From assembly GCF_029867415.1 (NCBI RefSeq), contig NC_081183.1:189922061-189986060 (forward strand): a stretch of 64,000 nucleotides of DNA, in the 5' to 3' direction. The notes beneath the pieces are model-generated. The model searched no databases and had not been told where the DNA came from. It saw only the letters and a program-made list of their open reading frames with translations. The translations under genes and the position numbers were made by a program. Of the stretch, positions 20,673-31,390 are shown piece after piece. The first letter of the stretch is position 1. Each line of letters begins with the position of its first letter. Source of the DNA: Vicia villosa. Lineage: Eukaryota; Streptophyta; Magnoliopsida; Fabales; Fabaceae.

Positions 20673-23429
20673 ATGGCTGACAACAACAACAACATCCCAA
20701 GCGCCGACCCTTTCCTCCTTCACGAGCTGATCGAGGAATCCTCCCGCGAGCTAGCTAATCATCGTCGGGGGGATCGTCGGCGACAAAGGTCCGGGCATAT
20801 AACCCAGGACACTCAGCTGCTGCAGGTCCTACAACAGGTCCAGAATGTTGACCATGTTCCTCCAGAGGGGCACGTTCAGAACGGCGAGCAGATCCGAACG
20901 ACCAACGGGCCGGAACATGCCCAGAATGTGAATGAGACCGACCTCCGAGACGGGCAACATGCTTCCTCATTCACCCACACCTCCGAGAGGCGGAGAGCCC
21001 GTCATGGAGAGGAAGAGGAACCACTCAACATTCCCGAGGACGCTGAACCCATCACCGTCCGCTTGCTCAAAGAAATACAATTGACGAATAGCCTCCTCAG
21101 AATCCAGGACGACCGAATTCACGAACTGGAAAGACAGCGACGACGTCGCCCCTCTCCGCGGAAGCACTACAGGTCACGCTCCTATTCCTCCTCGCGCTCA
21201 CCGCCGAGAAGATACCGTCGGCGTTCTCCATCCTCTTCAAGGTCTCCCCCGAGAAGACATCGCCGCCGGAGGACCCGTTCCCGTTCTCCACCCAGAAGGA
21301 ACAGGAAGAACCAGAAACCTGAAGCCGCTGAACAAAGAAGCCCCTCCCCCGAACAGGGCCGCCGGGGCCCCTCCAAAGCTGCGTTGGGTGACAACCAAGA
21401 GGATTCCCGACGAAACAGGCACTACCATTCACCAGGACCAAGCGACGAGGAGGACTTCCGCAGCCCCTTGTCCGCCAATATCCGGAGAGCCCACCTCCCT
21501 CGGGGGATGGAAAAACCGCCAGTATTTGACCAATACGACGGGACCACTGACCCCGACGACCATATTCGGAGCATCGAAGCGGTCATGGACTACCACGTCG
21601 TCAGAGGCTCGATCAAGTGCCGCATTTTCCCGACCACCCTCAGGAAGGGAGCGATGAATTGGTACAGGAACCTCCCTCCGAACTCCATCCATTCCTGGAC
21701 CGAGCTCAAAGAACTCTTCTTGAGCCACTTCACAGCCTCCAGACGACAACCGAAATCGGAAGCCAATCTCGAGGCCGTGGTACAAGGACCCAACGAACCT
21801 CTTCGGGATTACCTTGAAAGATTCAACAAGGAGGCCGTCCAAGTGCAGACGGCCGACTACATGAAGAGGTACATCTTGGAGCGAGGACTTCTCCTCGGCA
21901 GTGACTTCAAGAAGGCCATTAAGATTGAGAAGGTGCACTCGATGAATGCCCTCCTTCGCAAAGCAAAGGCATTCATCGACTTTGAGGAAGGCGAGGCAGC
22001 CGCGATCAAAGCCTCGAGGGGCAGTGATGCCGCTCGCAGCTCGAACCTCGAGGATCCAGGGTCACGCCGGGGACAAGACAAAAGAAGGGACGACAGGTCC
22101 CGAGATGTCAAAGAACGGCGAGGACCGGCAGGGCGTTTCAACGACTACACTCCTTTGAACACCTCCCGGGAGAAAATCCTGGCCGACTGCCAGAACGCCG
22201 AGTTCAAGAAATCCAACATCAGGCCCCCGAAGTCAAATCCTACAAGACCGGGGACGGACAAGTCCAAATACTGCAAGTACCACAAGAGTCACGGGCATAT
22301 GACCGACGAATGCATACATCTCAAAGATGCCATAGAGACCCTGATCAAAGAGGGCCACCTGGCAAAATACACCAAGAAGGGAGAACCCTCCAGAAGAGAC
22401 ATCCCTCGAAACTCTGACGAGGGGAACTCACCAGACAGCAGACCGCTTCAAGTCGCACTGTCCGTAACCCGACTGGAAGACTTCATCCCTTCAGTCGGCG
22501 TGACGACCGCCCTCAGCACCTGGGAACATTTCCCCACCGCAATGGTCATCTCCAACGGCGGCGACCCCGGCTCTCTCACCGTCAGTTCAGTCAAGAGAAA
22601 GTTCGACGAGCTACTCAGCGCCAATGCCGATCTCGGCCCTACTCTGCGGAAATTCCGAGGAAAGTCAGAGCCAATCACTTTCTACCTCGAGGAACTGCCC
22701 GGCGGAGCTCCAAACGCCACCATTCCCCTCCTCGCCCGAGCCAGAATGGCAAACTTCGATGTTCGACGGGTCCTGGTAGATGAAGGTAGTTCGGTCGACA
22801 TCATGTACTCTCACCTCTTTCGAACACTTCAGCTGGACGACTCGCACCTCACTCCCTATGTGGGTTCCGACCTCCAGGGTTTTAACGGAGCCACCACCAA
22901 ACCATGGGGCTACGTCGAGCTGATTGTCACCTTCGGGGAAGGGGAAGCGTCCAGGCAAGTCAAAACCAGGTTTTTGGTGATCGACTGCAAAACATTGTAC
23001 AACTGCATCATCGGACGCCCAACACTGGCCGAGCTAACCGCCGTGCCCTCCACGGTCCATCTGAAGATGAAGTTCTACACGAGGACAGGGAAAGTGGCCA
23101 CCATCAACGCCGACATTGAAGCTGCGAGGAGGATCTTCGATGCATCCGTCAAAGGACTAGAGCTGATCGCCCCTCCGACCAGCTCCAACAAAAAACCAAG
23201 AGCCGAAGACAAGCATCCTCGGGAAGATCAGGTTCCAACGGCCAACGTCAGCTCAGTCGACCTCGATGCAAGGTTTACACAAGAAGAACTGAAGACCGGG
23301 GAAGAGACACAATCAAAGGCCCCTCATCCCGTCCGGCCTGTCCCCGACGGAGATTTCGAGCTGATCCCCCTGGGGGATAACCCCGACAGAGCAGTGAAGA
23401 TCGGCAAATGCCGAGGAAGCAACTCGTAG
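20673..23429 (+). CDS. gag: Tat Gag-protease polyprotein
   Basis: 918 aa; the ATG lies 54 nt after the primer-binding site. Residues about 150-218 are rich in Arg and Ser with repeated SRSPPRR units, like an RS domain. Residues about 275-400 fit the retrotransposon Gag capsid fold (PPVFDQYDGTTDPDDH, then NWYRNLPPNSI, then FTASRR and LRDYLERF). Residues about 530-550 form a zinc-knuckle-like motif typical of Tat (CKYHKSHGHMTDEC). Residues about 690-720 are the aspartic protease active-site region (VRRVLVDEGSSVDIMY), where the usual D-T/S-G reads D-E-G. Gag would package the RNA in cytoplasmic particles and protease would mature it. The frame ends inside the start of Pol, which continues in the -1 frame. 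A one-base loss near 23405 separating an originally fused Gag-Pol is a good alternative to programmed frameshifting. Confidence 0.93.
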   Translation: MADNNNNIPSADPFLLHELIEESSRELANHRRGDRRRQRSGHITQDTQLLQVLQQVQNVDHVPPEGHVQNGEQIRTTNGPEHAQNVNETDLRDGQHASSFTHTSERRRARHGEEEEPLNIPEDAEPITVRLLKEIQLTNSLLRIQDDRIHELERQRRRRPSPRKHYRSRSYSSSRSPPRRYRRRSPSSSRSPPRRHRRRRTRSRSPPRRNRKNQKPEAAEQRSPSPEQGRRGPSKAALGDNQEDSRRNRHYHSPGPSDEEDFRSPLSANIRRAHLPRGMEKPPVFDQYDGTTDPDDHIRSIEAVMDYHVVRGSIKCRIFPTTLRKGAMNWYRNLPPNSIHSWTELKELFLSHFTASRRQPKSEANLEAVVQGPNEPLRDYLERFNKEAVQVQTADYMKRYILERGLLLGSDFKKAIKIEKVHSMNALLRKAKAFIDFEEGEAAAIKASRGSDAARSSNLEDPGSRRGQDKRRDDRSRDVKERRGPAGRFNDYTPLNTSREKILADCQNAEFKKSNIRPPKSNPTRPGTDKSKYCKYHKSHGHMTDECIHLKDAIETLIKEGHLAKYTKKGEPSRRDIPRNSDEGNSPDSRPLQVALSVTRLEDFIPSVGVTTALSTWEHFPTAMVISNGGDPGSLTVSSVKRKFDELLSANADLGPTLRKFRGKSEPITFYLEELPGGAPNATIPLLARARMANFDVRRVLVDEGSSVDIMYSHLFRTLQLDDSHLTPYVGSDLQGFNGATTKPWGYVELIVTFGEGEASRQVKTRFLVIDCKTLYNCIIGRPTLAELTAVPSTVHLKMKFYTRTGKVATINADIEAARRIFDASVKGLELIAPPTSSNKKPRAEDKHPREDQVPTANVSSVDLDARFTQEELKTGEETQSKAPHPVRPVPDGDFELIPLGDNPDRAVKIGKCRGSNS

Positions 23430-26400
23430 CCTGCCTTCGAGCCAATGCCGACCTGTTCGCCTGGAGCGCCGCAGAGATGCCCGGACTCGACCCTGAGGTC
23501 GCCTGCCACCACCTCTCCATCAATCCAACCGCCAAGGCCGTAGTACAACGTAGGCGTCGGCAGTCTCCCGAGAAAGCGGAGGCTGCCGAGAAAGCTGTAA
23601 AAGACCTCCTAGAGGCAAATTTTATTTCCGAGGCCAAGTATTCAACTTGGCTCTCAAACGTTGTACTTGTTAAAAAATCTAATGGAAAATGGAGAATGTG
23701 TGTTGATTATACTGATGTTAACCGGGCATGTCCAAAGGACGCCTACCCTTTACCTAATATTGATAGACTGGTCGACAACTCGGCCGGCTATAAACTGTTG
23801 TCTTTCATGGACGCTTATTCTGGTTACAACCAGATTCCCATGGCGAAATGCGACAAGCAATGCACGGCTTTCATGACCGAATCGGGCAATTATTACTACA
23901 ACGTAATGCCCTTCGGACTCAAAAACGTTGGGGCAACTTACCAGCGGATGATGAACAAGGTCTTCCGAGGGGAAATCGGCGACACGCTCGAGGTGTATAT
24001 GGACGACATGATCGTCAAATCTCGAGAAGACTCCGACCACACGCTACATCTCGAGCGGGTCTTCGAGCAGGCCAGGTCCTGCAGGATGCGCTTCAATCCG
24101 GAGAAGTGCACCTTCGGAGTACGGGCAGGTAAATTCCTCGGCTTCTACTTAACAGAACGAGGAATAGAAGCCAACCCTGATAAATGCCGAGCATTCTCAG
24201 ACCTCCCTACCCCCACCAATAAAAAATCCATCCAAGTACTAAACGGAATGCTCACGGCATTATCCCGCTTCGTCGCGAAATCCGCCCAGCATGCACTTCC
24301 ATTCTTTAAGCTTCTTCGGAAGGAAGCAGCTTTCGAATGGTCCGAGGAATGCGAACAAGCATTATCCCACCTCAAACAAGTGCTCTCCAAACCCCCGGTG
24401 CTATCCCGACCAGACAGCAACGAGGTTCTCTATCTCTACTTGGCCGTTTCAGGCGAGGCGGCCAGCGCGGCCCTGATCCGAGAAACAGAAGACGGGCAGA
24501 AGCCGGTGTACTTCACTAGCAAAGCCCTACAAGGGCCCGAGGTCCGCTATCAACAGATAGAAAAAATCGCGCTGGCCCTAATAACGGCCGCCAGAAGACT
24601 GAGGTACTACTTCCTCGCCCACACTATTGTCGTCCGGACAGACCAACCGATCAAACAGCTTCTCAGCCGACCAGACATGGCCGGGAGAATGCTGAGGTGG
24701 TCCCTCGAACTGTCCGAGTTCGACATACAATACGAGGGCAGGAAAGCGTTAAAAGCCCAAACACTCGCCGACTTCGTGGCCGAGATGACGACGATCTCCA
24801 ACTCCCCAACACCCACCGAGAATAAGTGGACCATCTATGTTGATGGTGCCTCAAGCCACGCGGGCAGCGGAGCCGACATCATCTTGGAGAACGACGAGGG
24901 GCTCGTCATCGAAGTATCCTTAGTCCTATCCTTCACCACATCGAACAACCAGGCCGAGTACGAAGCCCTCCTAGCGGGCCTACGCCTCGCCGAGGACGTG
25001 GGCGCTCGGGAAGTCATGATTTATACCGACTCTCAACTGGTCGCGTCCCAAGTTAGCGGCGATTACCAGGCCAAAAACGACACACTAGCCGAGTATCTAT
25101 CGCTCGTCAAAGAAAAAATGAAAGGATTCACAAAGGCAGACGTCGCACACATCCCTCGGGAACACAACTCGCGGGCCGACCTCTTATCCAAGCTTGCGAG
25201 CACGAGAAAGAAGGGAGGGAATAAGTCGGTGATACAAGAAATCTTGTCCGATCCAAGCATAGGCAAAAACACGCAAGCCATACAAGTGTTTGCCATCGGA
25301 GACGGCCATTGCTGGATGACCCCGGTGTACAAATACCTCACAAACGGCGAGCTTCCCGACGACCCGAAGGAAGCCTCAGCCATTAAGAGGAGAGCCTGCT
25401 CGTACACAGTCATCGAAAATAAACTCTATCGACGGGGCTTCTCCGTTCCCCTCCTTAAATGCATCGACGGCTCGCAAGCACTGGAAGTACTGCAAGAGCT
25501 TCACGAAGGGATCAACGGCCAGCATCTCGGCGGCCGGTCGCTGGCGAGGAAAGCCCTCAGAGCCGGCTATTATTGGCCGACTATGCAGCAGGACGCCAAA
25601 GAGCATGTTCAGAAATGCGACAGATGTCAGCGGCATGCCGACATGCACCTAGCTCCCCCCAACGAGCTTAAATCCCTCTCCTCTCCTTGGCCTTTCTCCA
25701 CCTGGGGAATGGACCTCCTCGGCCCTTTCCCGGTCGGATCGTACCAGAATAAATACCTGGTGGTCGCCGTGGATTACTTCACGAAATGGATAGAGGCCGA
25801 ACCTCTCGCCAAGATCACGTCTCAAAACGTGCTACGCTTCTACAAACGAAACATACTCGCTCGGTTCGGGGTACCACAGGCTATAATCACCGACAACGGC
25901 ACCCAATTCACTGACAGGAAGTTCCAAGAATTCGTGGCCAAGCTCGGCACAAAACAGCACTTCACCTCAGTCGAACACCCTCAAACGAACGGGCAGGCGG
26001 AGGCAGCCAACCAAGTCATCCTCCGAGGACTGAAAAGGAGGCTCGGCGAAGCTAAAAAAGCCTGGGTCGAAGAACTACATAGTGTACTTTGGGCGTATAG
26101 AACGACGCCCCATTCGAGCACAGGCGAGACTCCTTTCAGATTAACCTACGGCACCGAAGCCGTAATCCCCGTGGAAATCCGAGAACCTTCTCGGCGCACC
26201 GAATCCCCCCTCGAGGAAGAACTTAACGACGAGGCCATGAGGGAAGAGCTCGATATGGTAGAGGAGATCTGAGCAGGATCCTCCCTCCGAGAAGCCAAAC
26301 TAAAACAGCAAATAGCTCTTCGCCATAACGCCAAGGTTATAAAGCGCGAATTTGAAATCGGCGCCCTAGTGCTCCGCAGAAACATGAAAGACTCGCGCGA

Positions 26401-26542
26401 GGGCAAGCTAGCCCCGAACTGGGAAGGCCCATACCGAGTTTATGACAAAACCGAGAATGGCGCCTACTACCTCGAGAATCTTCTCGGCGAAAAACTTGCT
26501 CGACCCTGGAACGCTGAAAAACTCAGACGTTATTACAGTTAA
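23381..26542 (+). pseudogene. pol: Tat Pol: RT, two RNase H domains, integrase; in-frame stop before the GPY/F tail
   Basis: The frame is open from 23381, with the first ATG at 23408, to a TGA at 26270, then resumes unbroken to 26542. RT lies at residues about 60-230 with VYMDDMIVKS at about 197. The gypsy RNase H follows (residues about 335-460). A second, plant-type RNase H is at about 474-600 with D (YVDGAS), E (NNQAEYEALL), D (YTDSQL) and D (SRADLL). Integrase has an HHCC zinc module (LHEGINGQHL, then CDRCQRH) and catalytic D, D, E in WGMDLLGPF, ITDNGTQF and GQAEAAN. The 89 codons beyond the TGA hold the conserved WEGPYRV module. The stop fits a CGA-to-TGA change. Without readthrough integrase would lack its C-terminal tail. 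Confidence 0.9.
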
Positions 26543-27232
26543 ACATAAACCAAAACGCCCGGCACCTGGCCCAAACTCAGGTAACAGACGGGCACGGATC
26601 CACGTCGTCGGTACGGACGTGAGTATTCCACGACAGCAACTGTCGATCCCCATCGTCAGATGGACGGACCGACCCCTCGGCGGATTCTACACCTAGACCC
26701 TCCGAGGAAGTACCTGCATGGCAGAACCCCAGCTCGCGATGGGATCGTTCACGCCGCGAACGCTTGGCCGCAACCGCGGTCTCGCGCTCGCTAAAAGCGC
26801 ACACCTACTCTGCGCACCCGGTCCGTACTCAACACGCCCGGGTAATCAATCTAGGCCGAGCATAGTCCACAAAACCGATAATATCACAAGTATATAGGTA
26901 ACTCTCCGGCGTATCCGAGCATAAATCATCAGTTACCTAAAGCGATCGAAAAATATTCTAAGTATGGAGGAAATACCTCGTCATACGAGCACAACAGGAA
27001 AGTTATCAAAACACGAGCATACAACGATAACACTGAAGGTGCAGATAAACAGATATAAGCAAGCAAAATTATAAAACATTAAAATTGCCGACCAACTTGG
27101 TCGACGATGTCCAAAAGTTACAATCAAAATGCCGGGCACGCAGGCCCCCAAAAATAGTTCGGGCATTACCCAACAAAAGATAAAATGGCACGCAGGCCGA
27201 AGAAGAAGGGCACGCAGGCCCGGGACCACTAT
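26543..27232. other. Spacer between Pol and antisense gene
   Basis: No open frame of note on either strand. GC-rich near Pol, AT-richer toward 27100. It would contain the convergent 3' ends of the sense pol transcript and the antisense transcript. Confidence 0.6.
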
Positions 27233-28038
27233 CTACTCTTCACTCCCTGGAGATTCGGGCACCAACGTGCCATCCACAATCTTCGAAGAAAGCCCGATAT
27301 TATCCTCCTTCAAACCAGGGTTTAGAAGCCTCAGTTGACGAACAGCACGCTCGAAACCGACTTCAGCCATGTCGGCCAAGCTTATCTTCAGGCCATCTAT
27401 CTTCTCCACGAACTCAGCCCTAGTCCGCAGAGCGGCCACATCCGGCGACTCGTCAGCCGAGGGAGCCCACTCAAGCTGAAGGTCGGCAAGCTTTTTCTTC
27501 TCCGCCGCAATCTCCCCATCCTTCTGCTTGAGAACCGCATCGATCTTTCTCTTCAACTCCTTGCGATCAGTCTCTAGGGTCTTCACCCTGTCCTCGGCTG
27601 TCTTCTTTGCCGCCTCCGCCTCCTTCAGGGCCTCGGACGAGCCCGAGCCACCGTTGGCTAACATTTGGGCCATCCCCAAAACCCTCGTCACGGCAGCACC
27701 GTCGCACGCCAGCTGTTTCTGAAGGGACGGAGGGTCCATCTCACCGATCCGACGAGCTTCATCCGGAGAGGTAACCAGGGGAAACTTCTCAAAATAACCT
27801 CCATCCTTGTAGCAAGGAGGCAATATAAAGCCACGCTCGGGACCTAGGCTCGACGGCTCATGACGTCCCCCCTCGGTAGCACGAGATCTCTTGGAAGCCC
27901 TCTCGTCCTCCTTCATCCGAGGAGAACCTGCCGAGGCCGAGTTCTCTGCAGCACCGGTTCCCCGATTCTTCTTCTTTTGGTTCCTCTTCGCATCCAGGGC
28001 CATCTTCAGGACCGCGTCTTCCTTCTCCGGCATGGCAT
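27233..28038 (-). CDS. Antisense gene of the Tat element, exon 3 (coiled-coil region)
   Basis: Minus-strand exon starting after a strong acceptor (a run of T, then CTTTGTAG at 28039-28046) and ending at a stop at 27233. Joined to exon 2 across an 81-nt intron it continues the frame (LL-D-AMPEKED). It starts with a basic, low-complexity segment (KRNQKKKNRG, then ASKRSRATEG). A long acidic/basic helical stretch follows that looks like a coiled coil (SSEALKEAEAAKKTAEDRVKTLETDRK...), then a leucine-containing C-terminus. No enzyme motif was recognised. Alone it could be read from an internal ATG at 28033 as 266 aa. Extra antisense genes are known in Tat-lineage elements; their function is not established. 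The start choice depends on the splicing model. Confidence 0.75.
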
Positions 28039-28119
28039 CTACAAAGAAAAAAAAAAGAAAACAAATGAGTTAGCAAAAACACTGGACAGAAAAGGGAAAG
28101 CAGGGTGAATAGGCACGAC

Positions 28120-29205
28120 CTAACAACACCCGAGTCTCCTCGGGAGTCCGACAAGATAACAAAGCCTTGGTGTTAATAGGCCGCTGCTCCACGACCGGCA
28201 CACCATTCTCGTCCAATACGGGATTCCCGTTCCTCGTCACCCACTGGGACATAGTAAAGCTGTCTACGTATTTGCATAGGACAGAGTAGGACTCTCCGTC
28301 CTGCTCGTCCAGGTCCCCATCTTCCCAAACGTAATGTTTAGGGGGAGACGAGAAGTGACCTTTCCACCAGAAAAACGGGAACCTCGTACAGAATTCTCTT
28401 GCTACCTGCCCGTTCTCACCCCTCACCAACTCCCCGTCGGCGTCGCGAAGGACCACGGAATCCGACACATCGTAGTAAGCCGTCGGGCTGAGCGGACGAA
28501 CGACAAAGTATCGGTCCTTGAAACCTTTCACAGAGTCAGTGTACATCCCGAAGAGCTTCCGCTCGGCATTTTTGAACGAGACCCAGCCATATCGCCCGTC
28601 TGCCGCCTGCCTTTGGACACGAAAACACCGGCCAAACAATGCGGTCGTGGCACCAATACCTAAATAATCACAGACGATCTCGAATGCTCGCATAAAAGCA
28701 AAAGCATTGGGATGCAATTGGGACGGCGCCAAATTTAGAAACGCCATCATCGATTTCTGAAAGTCAGAGAAGGGCAATCGGAAGTCGAGCTCCTTGAACA
28801 CATATTCATACATCGCAAAGCCATCCCCGTTGAACCGAGAGCATATGCGCTCGTCCTGAGACGGGCACGTCACTTGGTAATTCGGCGCTTCGCCCTCTCC
28901 CAGAACCTCGATTTCTGTGAAGGCCCCGTCTAGAGACTCAGTGTATCGGGAAGTGACCGTTAAGGCTTCCTCGGCTATCCAGTCGGACGCAACCGTGCAT
29001 TCGTAACTAAACAAGGGCATCGGGGAGACCCCTCCCTCGGCGTCGGAACCCGGAGAACCAGCATGGTCATTGTCGACCAGAGAGGGCGCGTTTTGATCCT
29101 CGATGATCTCAACATCGGAGCTAGTGGCCGTCGAGCCGTCCGACTCGCTACTCCATGAGTCAGATTCCGAGCTGGACTTCGAGCTGGCGCTCGAATCAGA
29201 TCCAC
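28120..29205 (-). CDS. Antisense gene of the Tat element, exon 2 (putative gypsy-type transposon domain)
   Basis: Open on the minus strand from a splice acceptor (CTGCGTGCAG, exon from 29205) to a donor at 28119 (GTCGTG). It begins with a Ser/Asp/Glu-rich stretch. The core (residues about 105-225 of the joined protein) resembles the Pfam family called 'putative gypsy type transposon' (PF04195): MYEYVFKELDFRLPF, LAPSQLHPNAFAFMRAFEI, RYGWVSF, VKGFKDRYFVV. The first ATG inside is at 29020, but the exon is open and in frame further upstream. Exon 1 (10 coding nt at 36601-36610), this exon (1086 nt) and exon 3 (806 nt) sum to 1902 nt, exactly 634 codons. The product is probably nuclear or cytoplasmic; its role is unknown. 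The intron before this exon now holds a 7-kb copia insertion. Confidence 0.8.
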
Positions 29206-29349
29206 CTGCACGCAGAAGGGAGAAAGTGAATTCGACAGTTCATCAAATCCACCCTTCCACCGCAACGCAAGCGAAAGGGTAGAGCAGGAGCGGCGGAGCC
29301 CCCGGCTAAACCCCCATCGAGGAAAGACGCCCGTCAGCCAAGGACTCGC
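29206..29349 (-). other. 3' part of antisense-gene intron 1
   Basis: Non-coding on both strands. Together with 36395-36600 it forms an original intron of about 350 nt once the copia element and one copy of its ctcgc target duplication are removed. Confidence 0.65.
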
Positions 29350-30889
29350 TGTTAGACGCTGGCCTAAGGATCTAGAGGGGGGGTGAATAGATCCAACACA
29401 GTTTTTCCGGGATTTTTACAGACTATAGCGAAAGCGGTTCTGAATCGACTTGCGTCTATTCCGGACCGCTATTGCAAAGGGTTATATGTGTTACAAAACC
29501 ACAAGATATTCGAAATTCCGGATAAGGAGATATGCTATCGAATCAATACGTGTCACAACTGAATATCAATTAACTTCTAGATTGACAAACTTTGATTTAC
29601 AATGCAGTAAGGTGGATTAAGCAAATAGACAAACACTTGGTGACAATATTCAAATTGATGCTAATTCAAGATGTGGTGAATTGTGATGTTTATGCAGAAC
29701 TTTTAATTCACAATTTTAACACTTGAATCATTGATCAATTTAGCAATTATACCAATTATGAACAGAATGTAAATGAAAAAGTAAAAGCGACAAGAACACG
29801 ATATTTGTTTAGGCAGTTCGTCGATCGTCCTCGCTACGACTACGTCTGCCCCCAATTCCAAATTGAAATTGGGTAATCTTTCATTAATGTTGAAAGTAGT
29901 ATATACAAAGAAGATAACAAAGCGATAAACGATAAACCAATTATGTCGATCCTTTGAATCTTCTTCCCCCTTAATCTTGACCAAGATCAAGGTTATCCAA
30001 GAGCTTCACTTTGATTCCCTTCTGCAGTGTCTTGATTCCTTGAACTCCCCGTTCCTCAATCGTTACACTCAGCCGAATCCTCAATGAACGCCTCTTGATA
30101 AAAACCCCCAAGAACCACCCGTCGTGGAGGACAAAACCCGCAGATTTTATTCACCAACAAACCCCACAAACCTTCACCCACTAGGAATCTTCAATTCCGT
30201 TCCATGGACGTTATCGAACTCATCACTAACCCGCAACGCAAGAATGATTATGTGTAATTGTGTTGGAGATGATGAAGAACGAAGATGAGAAGCATTTGTG
30301 TATCTTTCAGTCGTTGGTGTTGCTTGAATAATTACCCTTGCACAATATATATGATTGCATAACAGTTAGAACCAAGAGAAATTGATCTTTGAACTTTCTT
30401 GATCAGTTAGGTCGACCACTTGTAGTGCTTAGGTCGACCTAACAGAGCTTGCAGAATTTTGCTCCCAGTTAGGTCGACCTGTTGAAGGAGTAGGTCGACC
30501 AGAATCCTCTTCTGATGCATTCTGGGGACATTTTCACAGATTAGGTCGACCTAGTTGATGTGTAGGTCGACCTAACAGGCTGGTATGTAGAATTCATCAA
30601 TTTAGGTCGACCTAAATGATGTGTGGGTCGACCTAGCAGGAGTATATGAATTTTTCTCCATTTTAGGTCGACCTGGGTTGATGGTAGGTCGACCTAACTG
30701 CTGCTTTTCTGCATTCTTCTTGTTTTGCTTGTGTTGAGTCAACCTTTAAACATATAAACATAATGGGTTGACCTATGAGTGATCAATGCTTGCTTTTCTT
30801 TAAGTTTTCTGCTTCCGTCTTGTTGTTTGAATGCTTGTTTGAGTTTGCCATGAATCAAAAACATCTTTGAGTGTAATCTTGTATTCACA
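29350..30889 (-). repeat. Copia LTR (3' in element sense)
   Basis: 1540 bp with a palindromic GGTCGACC array at 30410-30694. A short polypurine tract (minus AAAAAGGGGGAGTA) sits at 30891-30904 just inside it. Confidence 0.95.
30410..30694. repeat. Paired GGTCGACC palindrome array in copia LTR
   Basis: Ten perfect GGTCGACC sites start at 30410, 30432, 30472, 30493, 30544, 30565, 30605, 30626, 30666 and 30687. They form five pairs with 21-22 bp inside each pair and 61-72 bp between pairs. Several sites extend to TTAGGTCGACCTAA. Two decayed sites (GAGTCAACC, GGGTTGACC) follow near 30735-30770. The other LTR has the same array at 35910-36194. Confidence 0.95.
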
Positions 30890-30904
30890 TACTCCCCCTT
30901 TTTG

Positions 30905-31390
30905 ATGATGGCAAACCATTCGTCTAAGCTTTGGAAGTAAATGATAAAGACTCAACAGAGCTCCCCCGTACATCCAGCATCTATCTCTCAACAGGGCAAT
31001 CTCTCAACAAAGCTCCCCCGTACATCCAGCATCTATCTCCCCCTTTGTCAACATCAAAAAGAGAAAACAAGAGAATAGAAGAGTAACAAGAGGACCATAG
31101 ATAACAATGCTAGCATGTACAGTATAGTAGATAAAAGGTAGTTAATGATAGCATGAGACACATATGTGAGCAAGAGCAGTTTTTATGCATGAAGTCACTA
31201 TAAGCATGTTAATTGATAGCATATTATAGTATCAATATTATTTTTGGAAGTGAACAACAATTACGTTACCGCTTTTTCAATATGACGCCTGGCTTGATGA
31301 TGAACTACCTTTATGCTAAGAAAAATGTTAGCAAGAAAGATATATATATACATAAAGTAAAGAAATAATATTAAGAGAAAACAAACGTAA
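30905..31390 (-). other. Copia 3' untranslated region
   Basis: About 490 bp between the RNase H stop and the purine tract. No env-like or other frame is evident. A short repeated block (gctcccccgtacatccagcatctatctc) occurs at 30960-30990 and 31012-31040. Confidence 0.6.

Noticed and set aside
21097..21938. Long minus-strand reading frames (114 and 169 aa) opposite Gag
   Set aside because: They are shadows of a GC-rich coding frame, lack domains, and overlap the well-supported Gag capsid region.
23275..25648. Minus-strand frames of 90-120 aa opposite Pol
   Set aside because: Shadows of the Pol frame; no independent start context, domain or splice structure.
30410..30694. The evenly spaced repeats look superficially like a CRISPR array
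   Set aside because: The repeated core is only 8-14 bp, the steps alternate between 21 and 40-51 bp, the sequence lies in both LTRs of a plant retrotransposon, and there are no cas genes.
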